Source: Strigomonas culicis
Taxonomy: Eukaryota > Euglenozoa > Kinetoplastea > Trypanosomatida > Trypanosomatidae
Direction of reading: 5' to 3'
Assembly (NCBI GenBank): GCA_000482145.1
Contig: AUXH01000281.1
Coordinates: 1 to 24,017, forward strand
Length of the DNA: 24,017 bases
Part shown: piece after piece, positions 17,067 through 24,017 of the stretch
Position numbering within the stretch: position 1 is the stretch's first letter
Layout: the number at the start of each line of letters is the position of its first letter
The notes under the pieces: model-generated
Told to the model about the DNA's origin: nothing
Database searches by the model: none
The model's input: the letters and a program-made list of their open reading frames with translations, nothing else
Translations under genes and position numbers: made by a program

Positions 17067-19046
17067 TCATTCGTATATGAGTCGCGCTTGATTCGCCGAA
17101 ACGCGGTTCGTGATGCCCTGCTCCTGCTGCTTCCAGCGCTCTTGCTCGAGTATACTAACATCCTTGGAGCGCAGCAGAAGTTCGTATTGATTCTGACGCT
17201 CTCGTTCCTTGTTATGCTTCAGTTCCCCACGCTTTTGCCTTCGCTTTTCTTCTAGTTTGTTGCACAGCTCAAGCATGCGGGCGTTCTCAGATGTGGTGCG
17301 GGCGGCCTGTATCAGCTCTGCTTTTTCATGGTGCGCCTGCCTAGCGGCCTCACGCTCCTGTGTCCGCTTCTCGCGCGCCGCTATGCACTCCCGCTCTAAC
17401 TGATCACGCTTCTCCTTTTCGAGGTTCTTCTCTGCCAAGATGGCTTGTCGCTTCGCCTCCTCTGCATCCTTATGCTTAGCTCGCACTTCCTCCAATTCTC
17501 TCTGAAGCTCGGCGACCGTCAAGTAAGCCAAGTCGCCGTCTGTGCTACCACCTGTACGGTTTGCCTCGGCGACTTCCAGTTTCTGTTCGCGCAGGCGAAT
17601 GCGCAGACGACGAATCTCCTCGATCAACAAAGCCTGTTCCGTCTTCCGATGTTCTTCTTCCTCTTTTGCCTGTTGGCGAAGACGCTCTGACTCTCTCTTA
17701 ATGTCCTCCGCAGATTGGTTCTTCTCTGCAGTTGACTTCACCACGGCCTCTATCCGACCCTTGACCATCTCGGAACGGAAATTCTGTACAAAGCCCTTTT
17801 GTTTTTCTTGCTGCTTGCGATTCGCGGCAGCCCGTTTCTTGCCTTCTACGGCTTCCTTCTCACGTGTCTTCTTGATTGTGCGTTGCCTTTTGGCTTGCTC
17901 CTCGGCCTTGACACGGCTCATGTTTTCCTGACGCTCGATAGCGTCCAGGTGGCGCTCCATCACCGCGATCTTCTCCTCCTCGCGCTCTAGCTCTTTCTGC
18001 TCGTCCCGCCACTTGTCGAACGTGGCGGAGTCGCGCAGGCAGAACTCCTTGTCCGTCAGATGCGCTTCCTCCTCCTCCCTGTTTTTTTGGTTGAGAAAAG
18101 CCTCCCGCCTCAACGTCGCGTTCGTGGTGCGCACAGAAACGTCACTATTTAAGATCTTTCGCACGGTGTGCGAGGGGCGTCTTTTCAGCGTCGCCGTAGT
18201 GGAAGGCAAAACGTCTCTTGCCAAGTCGTCCTGCTTGCTCCTGTTCGGATTTGCGCCATCTCGCTCGTGAAATGTGAAACCAATTGGCTCCGTCACGGGT
18301 TTTTTCGCCTTTACGAGTACACCGGTGACCTCGCCTGGCTTTGTGCGGACCGGTGGGGGACGCTTCTCGGGTCGCGTGGCCGCCATTTCGCGCACCTCCG
18401 CCGGAGGGAGTCGGGGCTTTGGGTGGGGCCGTGCGTAGTTGGTCTGGATCTCCTTCCGCAGTGTGGGCGACTCTCCCATGTCGTCTGCATCATGAAGTGT
18501 ATCCTGGACCGCGACCGTGCCTGTTCCTTTCGAGCGAAACCACTCCACAATCCCGCTGCTGACCTCCTCGCGAACCGACTCTAGCGGCGCCACAACACAC
18601 TTCTGTAGAAACTCTTCGCCGTAAAATGATTTCAAGAAAGGGAAAGCGCTTTCCCGAAGGGCGGGGATGTCAACTAAATAGGCAACATATTCAGCTATTT
18701 TGGGTGCAATTGTTGCCTTATTGAAGAGCTGTCGGGCCTTTACAAAGCCGAGCTCATCGTAACGGAAGACTAAAATATATGCCATAAGATACAGGGAGAT
18801 TCTATCGGCTGTGTTGCGCTTCAAGTGTTCGCAGTACCCATGGAAGAGGCCTTCGAGTAGCTTCTCGAAGCGCCCGACGCCCACCGTGCACTCTCTGACA
18901 AACACCTCTTCCTCCTCCGTCGCGGCCGGGCAACACGCAATAACTTCATTCGCCGCCTCCTCGGCGGTCAAAGGTGTGCCTGCCTGAGACGTAAAGTACG
19001 CTTGGATGGCCTCTGTCGAGAGCTCCCATAGCTCCCGCTCTTTCAT
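17067..19046 (-). CDS. CFAP99: Cilia- and flagella-associated protein 99-like (CFAP99)
   Basis: From ATG 19046 the protein is 659 residues. The N-terminal ~160 residues are globular and helical, with the block DRISLYLMAYILVFRYDELG (81-100), which resembles the conserved YLxxFRLDELG region of CFAP99, an axonemal protein of motile cilia. Residues about 170-310 are Pro/Arg/Lys-rich linker. From about 315 to 640 the sequence is a long Glu/Lys/Arg/Gln coiled coil. The open frame extends 8 codons upstream to a TTG, but there is no ATG there and the TTG lies immediately after a predicted splice AG (19072-19071), so 19046 is the start. In a trypanosome it would act in the flagellar axoneme. The family call comes from recognised pattern and architecture, not a search. 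Confidence 0.75.
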   Translation of the reverse strand: MKERELWELSTEAIQAYFTSQAGTPLTAEEAANEVIACCPAATEEEEVFVRECTVGVGRFEKLLEGLFHGYCEHLKRNTADRISLYLMAYILVFRYDELGFVKARQLFNKATIAPKIAEYVAYLVDIPALRESAFPFLKSFYGEEFLQKCVVAPLESVREEVSSGIVEWFRSKGTGTVAVQDTLHDADDMGESPTLRKEIQTNYARPHPKPRLPPAEVREMAATRPEKRPPPVRTKPGEVTGVLVKAKKPVTEPIGFTFHERDGANPNRSKQDDLARDVLPSTTATLKRRPSHTVRKILNSDVSVRTTNATLRREAFLNQKNREEEEAHLTDKEFCLRDSATFDKWRDEQKELEREEEKIAVMERHLDAIERQENMSRVKAEEQAKRQRTIKKTREKEAVEGKKRAAANRKQQEKQKGFVQNFRSEMVKGRIEAVVKSTAEKNQSAEDIKRESERLRQQAKEEEEHRKTEQALLIEEIRRLRIRLREQKLEVAEANRTGGSTDGDLAYLTVAELQRELEEVRAKHKDAEEAKRQAILAEKNLEKEKRDQLERECIAAREKRTQEREAARQAHHEKAELIQAARTTSENARMLELCNKLEEKRRQKRGELKHNKERERQNQYELLLRSKDVSILEQERWKQQEQGITNRVSANQARLIYE

Positions 19047-19070
19047 AGGGGACCGCGGAGTGAGGAACAA

Positions 19071-19083
19071 CTAAAGATAATAA
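19071..19083 (-). promoter_or_regulatory. Predicted trans-splice acceptor of the CFAP99-like gene
   Basis: The minus strand reads TTATTATCTTTAG with the AG at 19072-19071, 24 bases before ATG 19046. The tract is weak and T-rich rather than C/T-rich, so the real site may lie further upstream. Confidence 0.35.
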
Positions 19084-19486
19084 ACCAACAATATATATAA
19101 ACCGTACAACGAGAAGACCTTGCTTCCTTGTAAAGAGGAACTGTAAGCAGAGAAACACGGATTCGAAGAAGAAAGGAAGTAGAAGATGGAGAGAAAGGGG
19201 TAAAAGCAATGCACTCGAAAAGAACAACACAACATGTGCGTAGCTTGAAAACATGAAAGAAAAAGTAGTGAATGGCTTCGTTTGTGCTGTTGCTGTTTTT
19301 TTTTTAAAGTCTAATGTTCTCTCTTTTGCCTTCAACGGAGACACAAAGAGAAGCTTCGGTATTAGTATGTAGAGATTCAAGAACAACTGAACAATCATTA
19401 GTAGAAGGGGGAAGAAAGAACTACGAACAAGAAATGTAAAAAAAAAAAAGCCTATCCGTTGGAAATGACGTAGCTTGCCAGAGGTA
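19084..19486. other. Spacer between prohibitin 2 and CFAP99-like genes
   Basis: AT-rich, with plus-strand purine runs near 19160-19205 and 19405-19450 and a T run at 19298-19307. It is 3' UTR of prohibitin 2 plus upstream flank of the next gene. A 150-codon minus-strand frame (19398-18946) crosses it but is Phe/Leu-rich low complexity that overlaps the CFAP99-like gene in another frame. No gene seen. Confidence 0.55.
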
Positions 19487-20389
19487 TCACCTGCTCGGCT
19501 GTCCGCTCTTCAAATTCAAATACAAGGACTCACTGTCCAGGAAGTAGCGCCCTTGGCCCTTCTCCCGCAACACCTTCGCGATCTTGCGGGCAGCCTCCAA
19601 GCCTCTTAGCTCCAAGAAGGAAGGGTTCGACTTGATCGCATTACCAACCAGTGTGGCGGACTCAGCCTCACCTCGGGCGAGCAGAATTGCAGCTTCCTTT
19701 TCCAGCCTCGCCTGGTCCACGCGGAACTTGGCGCGCTCGGCCATCTGCTGAGCCACCTGCTTCGCCTCCACCGCGTTGGTGTACTCCTTCCCAAAACTCA
19801 TCTGCGTAATCGACACATCTGTGATTTCAATCTTGAACCGCTTCGCGCGCTCGGCAAGCATGACAGCGATCTGGTGGCTGACTTCCGGGCGCTTGATCAA
19901 CAAGTCCGCCGCGTTGAACTGTGCAATCACGGCACGAATAATTTCGTTAATAAGCGAGGGCAGAACGGTCTCTGCGTAGTTCACGCCAATGTTGCGGTAG
20001 ATGTGATGCAGGTCCTCCGTGCTGGGCTGGAACAAGACACGGACAGCCATGTTGACCGTCTGGAGATCACGGCTACCACTAGACGTCGGCACCTCAATGG
20101 GTCGGTTGCGAATATCAAAAATAACGGGTGTTTCAAGAAACGGAATAGCAAAGTTGGCGCCCTCGCCATACGTCCGCTCGTGCAAACCCGTAATGCAGTT
20201 AAACTTGACGGCACGGAACCCACCTCGCACAAAGTAAACGGAATGGTAAAGACCATAAGCACCCACAAGGGACACGCTGGCGAGCGACGCCATGCCAAGA
20301 ATGGAGCCCGCACCAAAAGACTGGTTTAACTTCTTCCGCACCTCCGCGGCAATACGAGAGAAGTCAGGGGCTGGCGGAGCCTTTGACAT
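19487..20389 (-). CDS. PHB2: Prohibitin 2, mitochondrial inner-membrane scaffold
   Basis: The protein is 300 residues, the usual length. It has a single N-terminal hydrophobic segment (about 28-50) acting as uncleaved membrane anchor, then the SPFH/prohibitin domain (about 52-215) with FRAVKFNCITGL, GANFAIPFLETPVIFDIRNRP, DLQTVNMAVRVLFQP and YRNIGVNYAETVLPSLINE. A coiled coil follows (about 200-255) with the AEAKQVAQQ-like block (here VEAKQVAQQMAERAKF) and RGEAESA. The N-terminal anchor and the EVPTSSGSRDLQ segment favour PHB2 over PHB1. With PHB1 (not in this window) it forms ring complexes in the inner membrane that hold respiratory-chain subunits and the m-AAA protease. The start is the only plausible ATG. 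Confidence 0.95.
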   Translation of the reverse strand: MSKAPPAPDFSRIAAEVRKKLNQSFGAGSILGMASLASVSLVGAYGLYHSVYFVRGGFRAVKFNCITGLHERTYGEGANFAIPFLETPVIFDIRNRPIEVPTSSGSRDLQTVNMAVRVLFQPSTEDLHHIYRNIGVNYAETVLPSLINEIIRAVIAQFNAADLLIKRPEVSHQIAVMLAERAKRFKIEITDVSITQMSFGKEYTNAVEAKQVAQQMAERAKFRVDQARLEKEAAILLARGEAESATLVGNAIKSNPSFLELRGLEAARKIAKVLREKGQGRYFLDSESLYLNLKSGQPSR

Positions 20390-20454
20390 GATGTTCGATG
20401 CAGATGAAGACGGTAGAGTGCAAAGAAGAAAAACGGAGTAAAGGGACTATGCGC

Positions 20455-20488
20455 CTGTTTTGAGCAAAGAAAAAAGAGGGGGAAAGAT
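20455..20488 (-). promoter_or_regulatory. Polypyrimidine tract and predicted trans-splice acceptor of prohibitin 2
   Basis: The minus strand has CTTTCCCCCTCTTTTTTC and then CAAAACAG, with the AG at 20456-20455. The leader to ATG 20389 would be 65 bases. Confidence 0.5.
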
Positions 20489-20886
20489 ATACAAGTCTGA
20501 TTATGTACGACTTCTTTAGATATACCCATGTAGATAGAAAGACGAAGGAGAACGAGAGAGAGTAGAGAGAGAAGATAGAAAGAACAGTGAAAAGAGTTGT
20601 ATGCACATTTGTAAGTGTGGGCAGGTGTTGTCATTCCATGCACGTGATAAGCAGTCACGCATATTCAGACATGAGTGTAGAGGTATCAATCGAGACTATT
20701 TGACTCGAATGGCCGTGAGAATGAATTGGCGGTCCCGATACTGTTGGTGTTGAGATGGACATTCATTATGAGTGTTTCTCTTCATGTTTAGAAGAGCCAA
20801 GAAAGAGTATAACAGAGAAACGCACACGCATAAAAAGGAAAGAAAAAAAGAGCGGCAGGCAGGGGAAGAAATAGAAGGGAGAATGC
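20489..20886. other. Spacer between cation transporter and prohibitin 2 genes
   Basis: Contains A/G-rich plus-strand runs (20535-20590, 20835-20880) and otherwise mixed sequence; presumed 3' UTR of the transporter. Frames are short and without motif. No gene or RNA recognised. Confidence 0.55.
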
Positions 20887-22557
20887 TCAACGCTGCGGTG
20901 GATCAGAGACATCCAACTCTCCTTCGTGACTAGGCACAAGTGTAGAAGCGTCCTGAAGTGTAGCGAAGCCCAAATCTATCCCCAAGTCGACGAAGCGGTG
21001 GCGGCCCCCAACAAGCACCAAAACAATCACCACTTTACTGAACGTGGATGCGTCGCCAATGAAGGAGGTGGACGTGATGGGTAACGAGAGCGAAAGGCCG
21101 CAGCCGCTATAAGCGCTGACGACTTCGAAAAAGGTTCGTGTCATAAGATCGAAGCGCGTTCCAATGACCTTTTCGCGCATCTGCTTCTCCTCGACGAACA
21201 AGATGGCGAGCATAGCCGAAAAAAGCCAGAACAAGCGCGAAGTGAGCAAGCGCACCAGCGACGTGCGAAACATCTGCTTCCATTTGCGATACACCCGATC
21301 CGTCGAAATAGGTAGTGCAGGTAGAAACATGGCGAGAATAATGAGAGCAATGTGGGCGTTGCTGAATTCTGAGATGGGCACAAATGTTGCGGCCGCAAAT
21401 CGAGTAGAGGCGGCTTGGCACACAGCAATGTACACCTTGTGAGATGAAGCAAACGGTGCCAACGCATGATCCCACTGCTCCAGCCAGATGGGCGACATCA
21501 GTAGAACGGTGAAGAAACACCACGCAAGTCCGAGAAACGCAGTTTCCGGCGTGAGAAACAGAAAGGGATGGTACGTACCTGGGCAGTCGGAGCACACCAT
21601 GTCGTTGAATGCCAGGTCCCACACGCCGGGGGAGAGTGCTCTCTGTGGAGTGTGCAGCAGCGGCGCCCGCACCAGGGCCTCCTCGTCCTCCGCCCGGTCA
21701 CGGGCGCGGCGCCACCGATGCGACACGGCGAGACGCAGATGGCCGATCGCGCGCAGAACGACGTGCTCGGCGAGGAAGACAAACCGTAGCATAACGGGAA
21801 ACGCGGTGAAGCCCAACGCACAGCAAAACGTCACAGTACTCATTAATGCTTTGTCATTCACGTAGCTCTCCATGGTAGAGAAGACACATCCGTGGAACGA
21901 TGATGTAACGAGGCTCAGTATCTGGGGGAATGAGAAGCCGGACGTGTTAAAAATGTAAAGGAGTACGATGGATGGAATCATGATTAGTCCCATGTACATG
22001 TAGGTCGTGGCAATGCTCAACAGTGAGGTCGTACGGAGGCGGCCAGCATATGCACGCTTCAGCATCCGCAATCGAAGCTCCTGGGGGGAGTCGCCCGCAT
22101 GCTCCTCAAATACGGTCTGTACATGACGGAGTAGGAAGAGTCGGAGCCACGACGGAAAGGCACTGGTGAACACAACACCTCCCAAAAACATGATAACATG
22201 TCTGGCCACGATGGACTTGGTCGTCCAGAGATCTACATTCACAGTGGACAGACCGCAGTTGCATACAGCGGAGGTTGAGATAAAGAGCGCGTCCACAAAC
22301 GAGATACTGCGTGGTTCAAATAAGAGAAACAGAAGTGTGCCTAGTAGAATGAGTAGAACGACGTACGTCAAGTGGGCCAGCAAAAACCACTTCTTGAAGA
22401 AATTCAAATGGGAAATACGTATCTCCTCCATGCTAGACAAGGGGAGTACCGCTGAACCTTCAAAGAGTTGCGAGTTTCGCAGTGCTGTCATGTCGGATTC
22501 GCATCTATGCGGATCGGCTGGTGGTGGGGCAGGAGCAAGCACTTGGAGTGTATTCAT
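20887..22557 (-). CDS. TRK/HKT-type potassium (cation) transporter
   Basis: From ATG 22557 the protein is 556 residues; the frame opens 4 codons earlier with GTG, which is not a start here. It has four membrane-pore-membrane units, as in TrkH/TRK/HKT. Pore loops are visible: STSAVCNCGLS (P1), TSSFHGCVFS (P2), STRFAAATF (P3) and VVSAYSGCGLS (P4), and the family's C-terminal GGRHR motif (compare GRHRGLP in fungal TRK). Residues about 275-330 form a hydrophilic Arg-rich cytoplasmic loop. It should move K+ (or Na+) across the plasma or an internal membrane. The filter glycine is present in P1 (Gly102) and P4 (Gly487) but replaced by Val225 in P2 and Ala389 in P3, which suggests altered selectivity. 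The alignment of P2 and P3 is by eye. Confidence 0.85.
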   Translation of the reverse strand: MNTLQVLAPAPPPADPHRCESDMTALRNSQLFEGSAVLPLSSMEEIRISHLNFFKKWFLLAHLTYVVLLILLGTLLFLLFEPRSISFVDALFISTSAVCNCGLSTVNVDLWTTKSIVARHVIMFLGGVVFTSAFPSWLRLFLLRHVQTVFEEHAGDSPQELRLRMLKRAYAGRLRTTSLLSIATTYMYMGLIMIPSIVLLYIFNTSGFSFPQILSLVTSSFHGCVFSTMESYVNDKALMSTVTFCCALGFTAFPVMLRFVFLAEHVVLRAIGHLRLAVSHRWRRARDRAEDEEALVRAPLLHTPQRALSPGVWDLAFNDMVCSDCPGTYHPFLFLTPETAFLGLAWCFFTVLLMSPIWLEQWDHALAPFASSHKVYIAVCQAASTRFAAATFVPISEFSNAHIALIILAMFLPALPISTDRVYRKWKQMFRTSLVRLLTSRLFWLFSAMLAILFVEEKQMREKVIGTRFDLMTRTFFEVVSAYSGCGLSLSLPITSTSFIGDASTFSKVVIVLVLVGGRHRFVDLGIDLGFATLQDASTLVPSHEGELDVSDPPQR

Positions 22558-22987
22558 CCTTGTTGTCACTTCAGCACTTCACCGAGTGAAAAATATAGGT
22601 ATAGGTTCCTTTTTTTTTTCTGTGAAAGGGGTTACTTTAATTCACTTTTTTTCTTTTTTGTCAGTGCACTCCATCAAATAAAGAAAGCTTAAGAAAAGGG
22701 AAACACATTGAATTCAGTGTTCAGAACATTCGCTCCATAATATGAACACTTCTTTCTTTTTTTTTAACAATGTACAAAAAAAAAAGTGAAGTATCAAGTA
22801 AACTACAAGGGAAAGCTCTGTCCATATTTTTTTTCTTTCATTTTAACCTGATTGGGTATAGGGTATATGGGTATGTAAATATACATGTGTTGGATCGATG
22901 CGCTTTTCGTGTTCTTTGTTACTGTCTCTCTGGCTCACACATTCGGGTTGCCTGTTTACATTGATAGTGAAATATGTGAGGCACCGC
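22558..22987. other. Spacer between coiled-coil protein and transporter genes
   Basis: The plus strand is T-rich here (22608-22660, 22754-22765, 22825-22840), opposite to most other spacers, so no strong minus-strand polypyrimidine tract precedes the transporter. The best AG is TTTCACAG near 22621. No gene seen. Confidence 0.5.
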
Positions 22988-23821
22988 CTAGTGGTGATAG
23001 GAAGCTCCGTCTTCAAGCAAATCGCCATACAAGGCACAGAGAGGCGGTATACTCTCAGGATCTCCTAGCACGCGCTTTTGCAGATTTGTGCCTCTTTGCA
23101 GTCGGTTGAGCTCTGCTACACTAGGCTGAGGAAGATAGCCATACATCTGCAGCAGCTTTTGCTGTTTGGCCTGGGCAGCCAGCATGTCCTTTTCCATGTG
23201 GACCAAGCTAGACTTTGCCAACGACATCTGCTTGTGCTGTCGTATCTCCTCCAGCTGCCTCTCATATTCTTGCTTTGCCTCGGCCCGCCGCTCTGCAGCC
23301 TCCTGCAGTAGCCGACGGTGCTGCACTTTGCTTTCCAGCTCTTCCTGGTGTCGTTGCCTCTCCTGCCGTAGGCTTTGTGCGTGCAGGCGCGACCCCTGCT
23401 GACTGACCAACTCTGCCTCGTCAAACTTCTTTTGGATGCTGAGCTGCTTCTCTTCGCACCGCAAGTCCAGCACGGCCTGGCTAGTAGTGATCGGCTGCCG
23501 GCGGAGCAGCTCCTCCTGACGCGCTGCGTACTGCTCCAGGTCCTCCTCGTTCGCGAGTCGGCTATCGGTCTGGCGACGCCACGCATGTTCGTCTAAAGAC
23601 TGCCTCCGCAAGTGCGCTTGATGCTGCGCATTGACAAAAAACTGCTCCTTCGCACGGGTGAAGGCACTTCGCTCTCTCTCCTGCTCCGCTTGCAGCTTAG
23701 CAGAGCGGGCACTCATGCTACGCTGCATCGCAGTCTCCTTGTTGCGAAGGACGTCGCCCGCTTCCTTGTACCGCCCGATGCGCGTCAGCTGCGCCACTTG
23801 CTCATTGGTGGACGCTTCCAT
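22988..23821 (-). CDS. Hypothetical coiled-coil protein, 277 residues
   Basis: The protein starts at ATG 23821 and is almost entirely charged helix (Gln, Glu, Arg, Lys, Ala), from about residue 20 to 230, consistent with a long coiled coil. Motif-like segments are RIGRYKEAGDVLRNKE at the N terminus (helical hairpin), FDEAELVSQQG in the middle and MYGYLPQPSVAELNRLQRG near the end, where the coil stops. There is no signal peptide or membrane segment. I do not recognise a named family; cytoskeletal or flagellar proteins of trypanosomatids often look like this. Codon use matches the neighbouring conserved genes. Upstream is a very long (CT)n tract in the transcript sense. Confidence 0.8.
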   Translation of the reverse strand: MEASTNEQVAQLTRIGRYKEAGDVLRNKETAMQRSMSARSAKLQAEQERERSAFTRAKEQFFVNAQHQAHLRRQSLDEHAWRRQTDSRLANEEDLEQYAARQEELLRRQPITTSQAVLDLRCEEKQLSIQKKFDEAELVSQQGSRLHAQSLRQERQRHQEELESKVQHRRLLQEAAERRAEAKQEYERQLEEIRQHKQMSLAKSSLVHMEKDMLAAQAKQQKLLQMYGYLPQPSVAELNRLQRGTNLQKRVLGDPESIPPLCALYGDLLEDGASYHH

Positions 23822-23871
23822 ACTGAAGGAGTCGTCTTTATTGTTTTGCGTTTGCTTTCTTTTCAGATGAG

Positions 23872-24017
<146 letters not shown>

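Noticed and set aside
18946..19398. 150-codon minus-strand frame upstream of the CFAP99-like gene
   Set aside because: Phe/Leu-rich low complexity from the spacer running out of frame into the start of the CFAP99-like gene.

Overview
The window looks like nuclear DNA of a trypanosomatid, most probably a Trypanosoma species; I cannot name the species. All convincing genes are intronless and lie head-to-tail on the minus strand, as in a directional polycistronic cluster. They are separated by A/T-rich gaps with long purine runs on the plus strand, which read as polypyrimidine tracts ending at AG just upstream of most start codons in the minus-strand transcript, the layout expected for spliced-leader trans-splicing. 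The best family matches fit this: pyruvate kinase with the trypanosomatid-type effector residues, a PLC-delta-like PI-PLC, and a flagellar CFAP99-like protein.

In transcription order (high to low coordinates): a coiled-coil protein behind a very long (CT)n tract (22988-23821); a TRK/HKT-type cation transporter (20887-22557); prohibitin 2 (19487-20389); a CFAP99-like coiled-coil protein (17067-19046); a small low-complexity protein (16094-16672); mitochondrial branched-chain 2-oxoacid dehydrogenase E1 beta (14768-15862); PI-PLC (12121-14283); pyruvate kinase (10254-11753); a secreted pepsin/cathepsin D-like aspartic protease (8292-9425); a type I surface glycoprotein (4819-7035) broken by an insertion; a long gene-poor stretch containing a decayed leucine-rich-repeat (LRR) relic; and a large LRR protein that runs off the left edge (1-2154).

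The upper part (10-24 kb) is a conserved housekeeping block covering energy metabolism, mitochondrion, flagellum, signalling and ion transport. The lower part (1-9.5 kb) is accessory: secreted protease, surface protein, LRR family member and LRR relic, with larger AT-rich spacers and signs of turnover.

The main discovery candidate is a ~201-bp insertion (5538-5738) in the surface-protein gene. It is flanked by a perfect 12-bp direct repeat and ends, in the minus-strand sense, in a 9-10-base poly(A) directly against one repeat. Removing one 213-bp period puts the two halves of the gene back in one frame. This is the signature of a short non-autonomous retroposon with a 12-bp target-site duplication. 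Other notable points are the homogenised 135-bp tandem LRR array, the pepsin-family protease in a group usually said to lack that family, and the altered selectivity-filter positions in the cation transporter.
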